Part shown: positions 1 to 12,115 of the stretch, piece by piece | Layout: each line of letters begins with the position of its first letter | How positions within the stretch are numbered: position 1 is the stretch's first letter | The notes under the pieces: model-generated | The model's input: the letters and a program-made list of their open reading frames with translations, nothing else | Database searches by the model: none | What the model was told of the DNA's origin: nothing | Assembly (NCBI GenBank): GCA_000750105.3 | Contig: JPHH03000005.1 | Span: 1,114,164 to 1,178,163 of the forward strand | Direction: 5' to 3' | Origin: Tolypocladium sp. Sup5 PDA-1 | Lineage: Eukaryota; Ascomycota; Sordariomycetes; Hypocreales; Ophiocordycipitaceae | DNA: 64,000 nucleotides | Made by a program: the position numbers and the translations under genes

Positions 1-1
1 T

Positions 2-1283
2 CCCTCTATTGCCTCCGTCAAGCCGGGTGAGACGGTCAAGATCGAGTGCCTCGACTGGACCGGCGGCCAGATCGGGAACAACGACAGCGCCGACGACGTG
101 CGCAACGTCGACCTCACGCGCATCCACTACCTGACGGGCCCCTTTGACGTCGAGGGCAGCGAGCCGGGCGACCTGCTCGTCGTCAACATCACCGACATCC
201 AGCCCTTTGAGCACTCCCCCTGGGGCTTCACGGGCATCTTCGCGCGCGAAAACGGCGGCGGCTTCCTCGACCGGCACTACCCCAAGGCCGCCAAGGCCAT
301 CTGGGACTTTGACGGCATCTACTGCACCAGCCGCCACATCCCCGGCGTGCGCTTCGCGGGGCTCATCCACCCGGGCATCCTCGGCTGCGCGCCGTCGCCG
401 GACGTGCTGGCGGAGTGGAACCGGCGCGAGGGAGAGCTGATTGGGGCGTGCGCTCAGTCGCACCCGGAGCAGGTCGTCGCGCTGGCGCCGCTGGAGACGA
501 ATGCGCATACGGGACGGGCGGATGGGGAGCTCAAGGCGAGGGTTGCGCGCGAGGGCGCGAGGACGATCCCGGGGCGGCCGGAGCATGGCGGCAACGTGGA
601 CATCAACAACATCTCGAGGGGGTCGACGACGTATCTCCCGGTGCACGTTCCTGGGGCCAAGTTTTCCGTGGGGGACCTGCACTTTAGCCAGGGCGACGGC
701 GAGATTAGCTTCTGCGGAGCCATCGAAATGGTAGACTTGTCCTTCCAAGGCATGGCGTGTAAGTCGTGGCCGGGCTAACGTTGCTGGACCACAGGCTGGC
801 ATCATCACCATCAAGTTCGACCTCATCAAGAACGGCATGAAGGAGCGCGCCATCAAGAGCCCCGTGTACCGGCCCGGCGACGTGGCCCAGCTGTTTGGCC
901 CGTCTCGCTACCTGACCTTCGAGGGCTTCTCTGTCGACGAGTCGGGCAAGCAGCACTTTCTCGATGCGACGGTCGCATATCGCCAGGCCTGTCTCCGTGC
1001 GATTGAGTATCTGAAGCAGTTTGGTAAGCCAAGCTACTCTCTATTCTGTTGCTGCCGTGTCCGAGTCAGTTGGGACTAACTCGCCGCGCGGGCAGGCTAC
1101 TCCGGGGAGCAGATTTATCTCCTCCTCTCTTGCGCGCCTATCAGGGGCTCCATCGCCGGGATTGTGGATGTGCCGAATGCGTGTACTACTTTGGGGCTGC
1201 CCATGGATATATTCGACTTTGATGTGTCTGTAGAGGCGGAACGGGTCAAGAGGTCGTTGGGAGCTTGTCCAGTGGCCAAGTAA
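2..1283 (+). CDS. Formamidase (FmdA/AmdA family), 5' end outside the window
   Basis: The encoded protein matches the acetamidase/formamidase family, which hydrolyses formamide to formate and ammonia in the cytosol for nitrogen supply. Three exons are read: 2..730, 795..1023 and 1096..1283, giving 381 visible residues of a protein usually a little over 400, so only the N-terminus is missing. Family landmarks are the FCGAIEM segment at the first junction, a GFSVDESGKQHFLDATVAYRQ-like region shortened here to its core, and PNACTTLGLP near the end. The first donor is GTAGAC at 731, not the stronger-looking GTAAGT at 759: only 731 keeps frame into AGIITIKFDLIK. The next gene runs the same way, 660 bp on. 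Confidence 0.9.
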
Positions 1284-1943
1284 CATTGAATTTAGGCGGC
1301 GCTGGTTTTGCTCCGATAATTTGATAGGTCCGTAGTGTAATCTATTAATCCAATGTTTGATGTCACAGTATGAAGGCTGAGATACGTCTGTAGGATGTAT
1401 TAATAATAAGTGCCTGTTCATGAGCCACGCTGGGTATTGGTGAGGGAATGGTCGCCCAGGACTTTGACACTGAAGTGAGTGTATTGCCGGAATTTCCGAC
1501 GGAATTAGATCTGCTAAGCCCAGTTTCGCCAAGTTAAGCTACACCCCCCCATCGTTGGCATTATTCCACGTCTTGCGTGTTGAGTTTAGACAACGGTCGT
1601 CCTTCAACAACACGACAGCTCATGTTGGAGCTCCCTGTCAGTCGAAGCCACTACCGCTAACGAAGCCATTACAGGGGACTCACTGACGCTAGGGTGCGGG
1701 GGGATCCGGGCAAGCTGGGGTGCATTTATCTGGCAAAAGTCGGCTCGGCTCGACGCGCCGTACGAAGTACAAATGTCCGCCAATGGCCAGTCAAGAAATT
1801 TGTCCACCAATGGTGTGTTTCCCAGCAACCAGGCCGTACTCCGTACGAGTACAAATTAACTGCTCTCATCTGCAGGATTCAGAGATTTTGATGACCAGGT
1901 ACTGCGTCTTGACGTTACTTGCCGACTAGATTACACCGCCGAG
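1284..1943. other. Intergenic, formamidase to PL8 lyase
   Basis: No coding signal is seen. It holds two short copies of a dispersed intergenic motif, CGTACGAAGTAC at 1759..1770 and a related GTACTCCGTACGAGTAC at 1836..1852. It should contain the promoter of the PL8 gene. Confidence 0.5.
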
Positions 1944-4763
1944 ATGAGACGCACTGTTCTCGGTTGTCTAGCCTTGATTGGCGCAGGCCTTCTCTTTCCT
2001 GGTGCTTATGCCGACGATGCAAGCGACGAGTTGTCTGTCATAGCGAAACGCCGGGTAGTCGACCTTGCCCAGTTTCCCGATGCACCATTGATCAGCAAGA
2101 TTTCGGACTGGTTGAGCTCACAAAAGAGCGACGGGACTTGGAGCGATGTGAATTACTTGTCAGGATGCACTGCTCGTAAGTGATTCGTCATTACCTACGA
2201 CGACCTGCCTAACTGCTTGCCTAGAGCGCGCCAACTGGCCGATCCAACAGCACTGGAACAGATTAATCACGTTCGCCGCAGCGTGGAGTGGTGCCAACCC
2301 GTCTATTCCCAAGAATTGGGCCCATAGCGATGAGCTTTTGACGGCCATATCAAAGGGCCTGGACTATTGGTTTGACAACGACTACACGCCCGCAGACTGC
2401 ATGGGAGATGGCGGCAATGCGTGAGTCTGATCCTGTCATGCAGCCCAACAGGCGACGCCAAGCTGACCAGTTCAGTGCCAAGGGCTGTCCCTGCGGCACG
2501 CCAGGGTTGTGGAATACGGCGCGTCTCATCTGGAGTGAAAGGCGACAGGAAGCTTTGCTGACTGTCAGTTAGAACTGGTACGGCCAAGCCATTTTAATAC
2601 CTCAGCTGTGCTCGACAACTTGCCTCTTGTTGGAAGACGCCAAGCTGTCAGAGAAGCAACTGGCCGGCTGCGAACGCATCCCGGGTCGCGCATATGACTT
2701 GAGAGATGGGAGGTTCGGCACAGGAGGTTACATGACTGGAGCCAATGTAAGACTTGCTGCACCCATTAGTGTTTGCTAACGATTCCACGTTCTGTCTGTT
2801 TCAAGCGGTGGTATTCGCAGTCATTGGCTTACACAACGGCAGGCAGTTCTTGTGATGCAGAACTCGGTCAGCCTGGCCTTGTACACGAATAACGCCACCA
2901 TCCTTCAGGATGCCTATTCCCGGGCCATGAACGTCATGACGGTAAGTCCTCGGGGAAATCTCCAGTTGGACAGCAAGAAGCTTAACTATTCCAGTTTGCG
3001 GACAAGCCGATGCAAGATGGCATTCATCGCGACGGCACGTTTCTCCAGCACACGGGAATCCTCTACAATGGAAACTACGGCAAAGATTTAGTGAGCTGCA
3101 ACGGCGCATCGTGATGCATAGTTGCGCTGCTGACAGGAATGCAGTTCAATGCATTCATTCAGCTTGAAGGAGAAGCCATTGGCACGTCCTTCGCCGCCAG
3201 CAATGCGACCCGAGACGCGATGGCTGCCCAAACCAAAGGAAACGAGTGGATGATCTTCACCGACAGCCACACGGGGCAAGAACACTGGGATTTTGTCAGT
3301 CCCCCTCCTGCAACAGCATCGCTCGCTAGCTAACTCGATGATCGTAGAACGCAATTGGTCGGTTCGTGGCGTTTCCAACCGCCGACCTGCAGGCCAGCGC
3401 GGACATCAACTTCAACGTGACGAAACTCGCGGCCGCCACTGCGGATTTCACCGGCGCCAACGACGTGAGCGACACGGTTCGCCGCCTCAAGTCCAACGGC
3501 ACAGAGAAACTCGTCGGCAACAAGGGCTTTTGGGCCAGTGACTACATGGCAAGTTGGCTCCTGCACAGCGCACGCACGGTTCTAACATGCAACCAGGTCC
3601 ACCGCCGCGAGTCCTTTGTGCTGACCAACAAAATGCTATCCGCGCGATCGGCAAATTCAGAATATATCAACGGCGCCAACCCGTACGGCCATCACCTCGG
3701 CCAGGGGACGCTATTCTCTTACGTCGAGGGCAACGAGTACAAGGACATCATGGGCGCCTGGGACTGGAACCTCGTTCCCGGCACGACGACGCTTCTCAAC
3801 ACGCCGAGGCTCGCGTCCTCCAATGTTGGCCAGGTGGGCAAAAGGGGCTTTGTCGGCGTTGTGAGCGACGGCAAGGTGGGAACCGCGGTGGAAGACTACG
3901 TGGATCCCGTCGATGGGAGCATTTCTTATCAAAAGGCTTGGTTCTTCCTCGACGACTCCGTTCTCATCACCACTACGAACATTAAGAAGAATACTTCCGC
4001 TGGAGACGCTCCGGCTATCACTGTCCTTGACAACCGCGCATCGACATCCGGGCATATCTGGGTCGATGGAAAGCAAGTCGACGCAGCGAATGGACTAACC
4101 ACCAAATCGACAGCCCTGTTCTACGGCGGGAATGGGTACCTGTCCTACGATGATCCCTTTGCGCTCACGCTATTTGAAGGGAAGCGAACCGGCAATTGGT
4201 CGCAGATCTCGACCTCAACCGCAGGCGAAACCACCGTCTCCATCTTCTCTGCCTACACCACCATCGCCAAGGAGACATTTTCCTACTCCATGTTCCCTGC
4301 CTCAAGCCGCAAGAGGTTGGACGAAGAGACCAAGAACCCTACATCGACGCCCATCACAAAGGACGGCATCACTGGCGCCGCTGGCTCCGGGAGGCTCAGC
4401 CTTGTGTTCTGGCCCGGCGGCAGCAAGTCCATCACCGTCGACCTCGCAGAGATTGGTTGGGCAAAGTCGGGCTCCGTCACCGTCACGTCTAATCAGCCCG
4501 CCGCGTTCCTCTTTGCACCTCGGTGCAAGCGCGACGGCAAGGGCATGAGGCTCGTGATCACGATGTCGGATCCCACGCAAAAGGCCACTTCGGCGTCGTT
4601 CGCGATGGAGTTTGATGGAGGGAAGGCGAGGCAGATTAACACCAAGCGAGATGAGAGGGCCGCTGAGAGCAGTGCTGCGGTGAGCCTCGAGGTTGATCTT
4701 CCTGCTGGGGGGCTCGCTGGCTCCTCGATCTCGCGAGAGATTTATGTGAATTGGACACAATAA
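1944..4763 (+). CDS. Secreted polysaccharide lyase family 8 (hyaluronate/chondroitin/xanthan lyase type)
   Basis: The product, about 785 residues, starts with a signal peptide (cleavage likely after GAYA, residue 23) and has the alpha/alpha-toroid and beta-sandwich arrangement of PL8 enzymes, which cleave uronic-acid polysaccharides by beta-elimination. Visible family residues are the aromatic NWYGQ patch, TGAN (catalytic Asn), and QHTGILYNGNYG (catalytic His, and Tyr nine residues later). Exons read: 1944..2175, 2225..2420, 2476..2518, 2573..2746, 2843..2941, 2995..3090, 3145..3294, 3348..3548, 3597..4763. The last intron has a GC donor (GCAAGT) and is stop-free, so a single long reading frame crosses it misleadingly. 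The junction 2518/2573 also needs a weak GC donor and is the least certain. Exact substrate cannot be told. Confidence 0.88.
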
Positions 4764-5605
4764 TTGGAAACAAGCGAGTTTTGCGTGTCAAGATGACCGC
4801 ACAAGAAGTTTATTCGGTCACATGTATTTCAGCGGTATTCTACAGACGCTTCCGATGTATTGATAGATCGCCACAGCTCAGCAGGCTCCCCTCACTTCTA
4901 CATGTAACTCGGCAAGCCAGAAGCCCAGGTGCAGGTAGTAGAGCCCCAAGTTGCATGTAAGGTCCATGCTCCCCATTTATATCCATGGCTCCATCGTGTA
5001 ATCTCAGAAACAATCGAAAAGTTACCGCATACTTGATATATATCCCTGGGTTGTTGGAAGCATAGTCCAAGTCGGCCTAACGTATGTGGTACATGGCCCC
5101 GCAGCGTCTGATGTCTCTGGCATAAGCGGTGGGGCAGGTTTCTAACGCTCTACGGATAACCCCATCGCTGGTAATCACGTAATAGCAAGGACGATCTCCT
5201 CGCAATCGAGGTCGAAAAGGAACAGCGCTAACATGAAGGGAACCGCGCTATAAATACATACCCGAAGGACAAGCGTAATGTTAGGTTGGGAAACCGAACC
5301 TTCACAGCAACCCCCAAACCTCGGTCAATGAACGACTCAGCTACTCGTACTCACTCAACCCCGGCCTCCAGGAATCCAGACTCCAGAGTCCAGGCAGGCA
5401 GCCCCGCCTCAGGTACCTTCAGTGCAACACGGGGCAGCGCTCCCCAGGTTGCCCAAGTGCCTGCCCGTGCACGTGTCGCGGGAGACTTCCGTGGGCCGCT
5501 CCCTACAACGCCAAACGGTCGCGCTCGGCCCAGCTTTTTGCAACTTCCATGAGCATCAGGATTCAGATTCGGGTGCCTCGCCACTATTGATCCGCCTCCT
5601 CAATC
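4764..5605. other. Intergenic, PL8 lyase to tetraspanin
   Basis: No gene is recognised in these 842 bases. The right part should hold the tetraspanin promoter. Short open frames here look random. Confidence 0.5.
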
Positions 5606-6609
5606 ATGGCAAACATGAAGTGGCTCCTAATTTACCCCTTGGTGAGGCCCGGCCCCGTGCATCACGGACCGCCAGACCACCTGTAACTAACTCTAGGCAG
5701 CTCGCTCTGCTTCTCTTTGGCGTGGCTCTGTCCGTGGACCCCTCCTGAATGCCCCCTCGGCCTCCAAGCCCACACCACTGACTTGTGCATCGTCGCAGCT
5801 ACGAGCATGTCAACTCTGCGACCTTGTCGCTCCCCATCTCACCGGCACTGACCATCATCACCGTCATACTGCCGCTCCTCGCCGCCGTCAACGCCATCTT
5901 CTACCCGCGACTCCGCAGATGGGCCAGCTCCACCGCCCCGCGGCGGGTCCTTGCCATCACCCTGCAAGCCCTCCAGGCCATCCTTATCACGGTCCTGGCG
6001 ACGCTGTTCTTCTCCAACATCTTACCCTCCGCCGCCCGAACATGTCTCCTGTCGACAACCTGGCAACGTCTCTTCAGCGCGCACGACGCTGACTCAATCC
6101 GCCGTATTCAAGATGCCTTTGCCTGCTGCGGTTTCAACACCGTGCGGGACAGGGCATGGCCATTTCCGAGCCAGCAAACGTCACGAGAATGCACCGAGAC
6201 GTATGGACGAAACACGGCTTGCGCTGGCCCGTGGCAGCTGGCGCTGCAGCGGAACGCCGGTCTAGAACTTGGCGTTGTACTCGCTGTCGCGCTTTTGCAG
6301 GTAGGCTTCATTGATGTCAAGTCACTGAAGGCGGCTGACAATGGAACGACGCAGATTGCAAGTTTGTTTCTAGTGGGAGCTCTCAACTCCACGTCCTTCA
6401 ATGGTATGCCCACGAGGAGGATCCTTCATCACCGCGCCGAGGACGAACCGGAGAGGGCTCGGCTGCTCCCTGGGGCCACAGGAACTACATACATTGACGG
6501 TGGCGATGCTTCCGAGCATGAGACTGAGCAGAACGACCAGAACAATGCGACGAATGATCATAGCCGTGGCCATGTCGTCGAGCCGTCTCCTGCTAACCCT
6601 TGGGGCTAG
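5606..6609 (+). CDS. Tetraspanin-like four-helix membrane protein
   Basis: The 273-residue product has four hydrophobic helices: one starting at the N-terminus (MANMKWLLIYPL, continued after intron 1), one around LPISPALTIITVILPLL, one around LQAILITVLATLFF, and a last one (GVVLAVALLQIASLFLVGAL) formed only when intron 3 is removed. The large extracellular loop between helices 3 and 4 has the tetraspanin CCG signature plus two further cysteines, as in fungal Tsp-type proteins that organise membrane microdomains. Exons: 5606..5641, 5701..5729, 5799..6300, 6355..6609. The start is inferred from the hydrophobic first exon and a donor at 5642; the donor at 5730 (GTCCGT) is weak. Intron 3 (54 nt) is stop-free; retaining it would put 18 polar residues into helix 4. 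The hydrophilic tail after helix 4 is about 80 residues. Confidence 0.75.
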
Positions 6610-6979
6610 GAACAGGGTGAGTGGAGGTTTTACATTGTGCAAAGGGACCATCAAGGCGGAGAAATGGTCTTCGTTGGCTCACACGGCCTGCTTCTGGCAG
6701 TGGCCGAATTCATTTGCTCTGCCGAGTGTTTAGATGCGTGTATGTACGGAGACGAGCTCACAGCACGGAGTAGTGCATGTAGCCTTTACAAGTCGCGCCG
6801 TTTTGAGCGGACAGATTCGCTGCCTTCAGGTTGTTGAATGAAGACTTCATGTACCGCCCGAGTTCAATCACGGTGAGCCCGGGCGGGAGCGGCAACTCGC
6901 TGCTAGTCGGCTTCGGAGACGGCATCCACCACCGGGCCATCCTCGTCGACCCGCAGCACATCGGCAGGGATCCCAGGGC
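6610..6979. other. Intergenic, tetraspanin to monooxygenase relic
   Basis: No gene is recognised. A frame at 6831..6980 may be a badly decayed upstream part of the monooxygenase relic that follows, but no motif proves it. Confidence 0.4.
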
Positions 6980-7561
6980 CCGCCGTGACGGAGGACGAGG
7001 TCCGGGATTCGATTTCTCGGCTCCGGACCCCACCTGTCGATGGAATCGGTATGCGGAAAGAGACCAAGGTGGCTGAACAGAAGAGTACAGCAAGGGCCGG
7101 ACGTTTCTGGCTGGCGATGCGGCACATGCACCTGGCAGCCACGTGTTCATGTGAGCCGTAAGCTGACTGCTCCATCCGGGCGGCTCACTAACAGTAAGAG
7201 TGAAGGAACGCTACAGATACTGGGCTCATGCAGCTGCCTTGCAAGGCCAGACGAACCTGGGCTGGAAGCTTGCTGCCGTGATACAAGGTCGCGAACAAAG
7301 TACCGACGCAGCTGCTGTCCACGTACCAGCAAGAGCGACACCGAGCCCTCATACGCGAGTTTGACCGGCACACGATTGCCCTGCGCGTGCGTCTGGCGGA
7401 GCTGATCAGTAATAAGCCGCAGCGGTCAATTGTGAGCTTGCCCTGGAGGCGTTAGGCTTCAGGGTCGGGTATGACGCAATGCAGGGCGACGAGTTGCACC
7501 CCGTGGGACACGCGTGGGGGAGAGCGGACAGGTCGATTATTGTACAAAATAATTACGGACT
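6980..7561 (+). pseudogene. Decayed FAD-dependent aromatic monooxygenase (PHBH/phenol hydroxylase type)
   Basis: Pieces of one FAD monooxygenase follow one another in the right order but in different frames: VTEDEVRDSISRL near 6985, then YSKGRTFLAGDAAHAP near 7084 (the GD-x-x-H FAD motif), an intron-like GTGAGC...CTACAG stretch at about 7151..7215, then TNLGWKLAAVIQG near 7247, then LLSTYQQERHRALIREFDRH near 7315, and a C-terminal LGFRVGYD near 7450. Intact members hydroxylate phenolic compounds. No start and no N-terminal GxGxxG domain are seen, and at least three frame changes are needed. I see no GC-to-AT decay of the RIP type; indels dominate. A sequencing or assembly error cannot explain so many breaks plus the missing N-terminus. 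Confidence 0.75.
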
Positions 7562-8538
7562 ACCTCGCTCCTGATCCCGACAGACGGGCATCTCGGGTTC
7601 GGCCCACGGAGACAAATGTCCACGAACGGTGAAAGTCTTGTCGCCTGCGTCTGCGTCATTGCTCCGCTGCAGGCAGAAGCTTGAACTGAGCCCGACGAGG
7701 GATCCGGTATTATTCGAGAAAAAAGCGTGGCGCACCGACTAACACCTCCACCCGCAGAGCGCATTGGCTGGAGGCCCGGGTCGGGGTGGCGCCCTGCTCC
7801 CGGCCGATCGCAGATGGACCCTGCTAGCGCTCCCATAAGTGCCGTTTCCCGGTGGGCGATGTCATCATCGCCCGCTGCCGGGGCTGTTGGGGCCCGTGTC
7901 GTTGGGATGTTCGCCTCGTCACCGGATGCTCCGCGAGGGGGCACTCAACGGGCGCGCTTGAGGGGGGCGACAATGTGGGCAGACAGTTGCCGCGATTGTG
8001 ACGGGTCGGGACTGAGACTGGGAATTTATAGCTTACAAACCGCAAAGAAGGGCAGTGTCCAAGACAGCAATTCGGCCATTTCGCGGTGCCGGGGATCCAT
8101 CCGGATTCCGCACACGAGTGAACTTGGATGAAGTGACCGCGAGTGTCTCAGACAGCGAGATCGTTGCTGGGGCTACTCCATGATGAGAATCCCTTCCTCC
8201 AATGCCAATCCCCGGGCGGGAGAAATGCATGCATGGCCCAACCGCCTGATGTGATGGATGCACTCGCGCGTTTCGGCTGGCCCGAGGACGACGATCCCCC
8301 GGACCAAAAGGAGTGATGTCAGGGTGGGCTGCCTACCGGACTACACTCGGCCACTCTGGTGGGCCTCCATAACTTGCACCGCGTGATGGCACTCGGTTTT
8401 GGGTTCGAAACTAGGTCCGTAGGTCCATGAGACAGCAGGCCGCTTACAAAAGCTGTGCCCTCCGCTGTCCATCGCCTCTTCCTCTGCCCGCGCCCTCGTG
8501 TTCCCAGTATCCCCCCAGCGCAAGAGAAGCCCTCCAGG
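7562..8538. other. Intergenic, upstream of DHA1 transporter
   Basis: No gene is recognised in this 977-bp GC-rich stretch. Its right end should hold the promoter and leader of the MFS gene at 8539. Confidence 0.5.
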
Positions 8539-10521
8539 ATGCCAGCCACTCACTTCTCCCAAGACCCTCCGCAGGTCATCAACCAGCAGGACCTGGACCT
8601 CGCCAACCAGAAGCTCAAGGCTTCGGATTCCGGCAACGGCCAAGCCGCCGCCCACGGCAACGGCCACGACGACAATGCCGCCGCCGCCGCCGACTCGGCC
8701 TCGGGATCGGGGTTCGCCAAGGACGGCGCCAGCTCCCCCGACGGCAACCCCGACGGCGGCGCGCAGCTCGAGAAGATGGGCACCTACGACAAGTACGAGA
8801 TCACCGAGGACGACTGCTACGACGAGCTGGGCTTCAGCTTCCCCAAGTGGCGCAAGTGGTACATCCTGACCGTCATCTTCTGGGTGCAGGTGTCCATGAA
8901 CTTCAACACGTCGCTCTACTCCAACGCCATCCCCGGCATCTCGCACGACTTCGGCGTCAGCGAGCAGGCCGCCCGGTGCGGCGCCATGATCTTCCTCGTG
9001 CTCTACGCCTTTGGCTGCGAGCTGTGGGCGCCGTGGTCCGAGGAGTTTGGCCGCTGGCCGGTCCTCCAGCTCTCGCTGTTCCTCGTCAACATCTGGCAGC
9101 TCCCCGTCGCGCTGGCGCCCAACTTTGCCACCGTCATGGTTGGGCGTGCGCTGGGCGGTCTGTCGTCTGCCGGCGGCTCCGTCACCCTGGGCATGATTGC
9201 AGACATGTGGGAGGCCGACACGCAGCAGTACGCCGTCGCCTACGTCGTCTTTTCCTCGGTCGGCGGCTCCGTCCTGGGGCCCATCGTCGGTGGCTTCACC
9301 GAGGAGTACCTCGACTGGAGGTGGTCCATCTGGGTGCAGCTCATCCTCGGCGGCTTCGTCCAGATCGTCCACTTCCTCACCGTCCCCGAGACGCGCACCA
9401 CCATCATGATGAACCGCATCGCCAAGAAGCGCAGAAAGGAGACCAACGCCAACGTCTGGGGCCCCGACGAGCTCGTCCCCTTCCGCGACCGCTTCTCCGC
9501 CAAGGAGATCCTCGTCACCTGGACGCGCCCCTTCAGGATGTTCCTCACCGAGCCCATCGTGCTAGTCCTATCGCTGCTCTCCGGCTTTTCCGACGCCCTC
9601 ATCTTCATGTTCATCCAGTCGTTTGGCCTGGTGTACAAGCAGTGGCACTTTTCAACCATTGCCGTCGGCCTGGCCTTTATCCCCATCGGCATCGGCTATG
9701 TCATTGCGTGGCTGCTCTTCATCCCTGCCATCCGCCGCAACATCAATGAGCGGAGAGCCAGGCCGAACGATGAGCGAGCGCAGTACGAGTCGCGCCTTTG
9801 GTTCCTGCTCTATCTCGCTCCCTGCCTGCCCATCGGCCTCATCGGCTTCGCGTGGACCATCCAGGGGCCTCCCATCCACTGGATCGGCTCCATGATCTTC
9901 GCCGCCATCGTCGGCATCGCCAACTACGCCATCTACATGGCCACCATCGACTACATGATTTGCGCCTACGGGCCGTACTCGGCCTCGGCCACGGGCGGCA
10001 ACGGCTGGGCCCGCGACTTCCTTGCCGGCGTCCTCACCGTGCCTGCGCTGCCCTTCTTCGAGAACATCGGGGCCGGCAGCGGCAAGAACCTCGAATATGC
10101 CAGCACGATCCTCTTCTGCATCTCGTTTGTGCTGGTCGTGGCAGTCTATGTCATCTACTGGAAGGGCCCCGTGCTGCGCAAGCGATCGCCTTTTGCGCAG
10201 AGGCTGGCCGATGCCCGACAGGAGCAGGTTGCCGGGGGCCGTCGTGGCAGTCTTGCCTACGATCCGGATCGTCGAGGTAAGCTACAGCTCTCACTCTTGT
10301 CGCTACATATCACTACATAAGCATTGCATACTGACTTTCTCCCTTCAGGTTCAGCCGCCTCCGGCAATGCCACAGGATTGGAACGCCCCCCCGGATTCGA
10401 ACGCCGATACAGCCAGCAGTACCGGTTCTTCGGTGAGAGCCGCGTCACTCCCCGTGGCACTCCCCGAGGCACCCCGTCCGCCAGTCGCCGTCCCAGCATG
10501 GCCGCCGTGGCGAAGAAATAA
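8539..10521 (+). CDS. MFS transporter, DHA1 drug/polyamine antiporter type
   Basis: The product, about 636 residues, has a long low-complexity hydrophilic N-terminus (Ala/Gly/Asp-rich, first 90 residues or so), then 12 membrane helices beginning at WYILTVIFWVQVSMNF. Loop 2-3 reads WSEEFGRWPVLQLSL in place of the usual G-x-x-DRxGR motif. The cytosolic loop between helices 6 and 7 is long and charged. This fits DHA1 exporters of drugs or polyamines in the plasma membrane; the substrate is unknown. One intron, 10277..10348, lies after the last helix, and the second exon (10349..10521) gives a basic Arg/Ser/Pro tail with two RGTP copies. ATG 8539 is the first in-frame ATG; the frame is open further upstream from a non-ATG codon only. 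Confidence 0.88.
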
Positions 10522-11149
10522 AAAATCGGCGTTGCGAAAGTGCTAGATACGGCCAAGATTTCCTTCAGTTATGGATGGCGCTATACCCTTTAAAGCCCCA
10601 AGAACGTGGAGTTCGGTTGGTGGTTGACCAAGGGCGATACTTGGATAATGTACTCTATGATGAGTTTTTCCAAACGATAATGTATGAATGAATACCTAGA
10701 TTTGAGGTTAACTTTGTCAAACATACGTTCCACTGCGCTGTGCCTGACCGTGTAGGCCGACTTGGCTCTTGGCTTCTTAATTGGGGCTGCCAAGTCGATT
10801 CCCCGATTCCCCGATTCCTCCTGTGACTCGTGTGACAGTGACGTACTTCGTAAATCAGCAAGTTCACCACCACCCCCACAACGTTATTCCCAAACTCTCA
10901 TCTTTCATTATTCCACCTGGATGTGACCCCGCAGTTTACGCGCCTAACTTGGCTTGGCAAATCATGAACGGCCGTGGCATTTAAGGAAGCCAATCGGAAC
11001 AGCGTTCCTTTGTTTAACTCCGGGGGACGAACAGGAGGGTCCTGCTGAAACGACGTTGCATCAAGCTCCCATCGTCATCTCACCTCAGCAACTCGCATTG
11101 CAGTGTGGAGCAGCCGTCTCTTAAAACGCCATCTTCTTTACCATCTACA
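10522..11149. other. Intergenic, DHA1 transporter to NmrA-like gene
   Basis: No gene is seen in these 628 bases, which are more AT-rich than the flanks. The last 150 bases are probably the promoter and leader of the NmrA-like gene. Confidence 0.5.
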
Positions 11150-12115
11150 ATGCGTGTCACCATCGCACCAGCCAGCACGAGAACTGGAGCGGCCGTGATT
11201 CGATCCCTCCTGGCGGCTCCAGGGTCCATTGAGATCAATGCCATATATCGCAACCTGTCCAAGGTCCCAAAGGAGTTCACCGACCGAGCCAACTTCCACG
11301 CACGCCAGGGAGATGTCTCGGACCCTGCGACGCTCGACTTCACTGGGTCGGATGCTGTCCTGGCAATTACTCCGCCGGTGTTTGACGGGCGGGATATTGT
11401 CGCTCATGCCGAGACTGTCTCGAAGAACGTGAAACTTGCCATTGAAAGGTCTGAGAGTGTAAAGAGAGTGGTACTGCTCAGCAGTGTGGGCGCCCAGTTC
11501 GGCACCGGTGTTGTCAGTCACTTGTGTAGCTGCTTCTCTGTAGAATGACTGCTAACCCGTTCACAGGGAGAGATTAAGACTAACAACATGGCCGAGAGGG
11601 TATTTGCGACGACCAATGTCCAGGCGATCGTCTTCGTTCGTTGCGTGTACTTTATGGAGAATTGGGCCATGAGCCTGGAGACCCTCAAGGGACCAGAACC
11701 GTTCATCTTCTCCACAATCACGCCCCTGGATTGGGAAATCCCCATGATTGCCGTCGAAGACATCGGATCCACGCTCGCATCAGAGCTGCTCAAGGAGTCC
11801 ACGCCGCCGGCCAAGCCATACATCTTCGAGCTCCACGGACCGCGTCAATACACCCCACTGGATGCCCAGGAAGCGTTCTCCAAGGCACTCGGGAAGACGG
11901 TCGCCATCAAGCCGGTTGAAAAGAATGAGCTTCATGGCTTCTTCAGCCAAGTCTTTCCCGAACCGATTGTGGGGGATTGGGTCGAGATGGCGACGAGCTT
12001 CCTGCAAGGAGGGATCATGGCGGCGGATACTATTGACTACGACAAGGTGAATATTGTTCACGGACCTACAGAGCTAGACAAGGCTCTCAAAGCGGCCGTC
12101 GATGGCGAGCTCTAA
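11150..12115 (+). CDS. NmrA-like NAD(P)-binding protein
   Basis: The 303-residue product belongs to the atypical short-chain dehydrogenase group containing NmrA and HSCARG: an N-terminal Rossmann start (MRVTIAPASTRTGAAVIRSL) with a degenerate glycine loop, a dinucleotide-binding VLLSSVGAQFGTG strand-turn at about residue 105-120, and a C-terminal half resembling NAD(P)H sensors rather than active dehydrogenases. Such proteins act as redox sensors or as NAD(P)H reductases; which applies here cannot be told. Exons are 11150..11512 and 11567..12115; the intron has GTCAGT and a GCTAAC branch site. The classical catalytic Tyr-x-x-x-Lys is not evident. Confidence 0.85.

Noticed and set aside
731..794. 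Donor GTAAGT at 759 as first formamidase splice site
   Set aside because: It gives the wrong frame with the only good acceptor (794); GTAGAC at 731 restores the family sequence.
8341..9372. 343-codon antisense frame under the DHA1 transporter
   Set aside because: Same codon-bias artefact; low-complexity Val/Gly/Asp/Glu composition and no start context.
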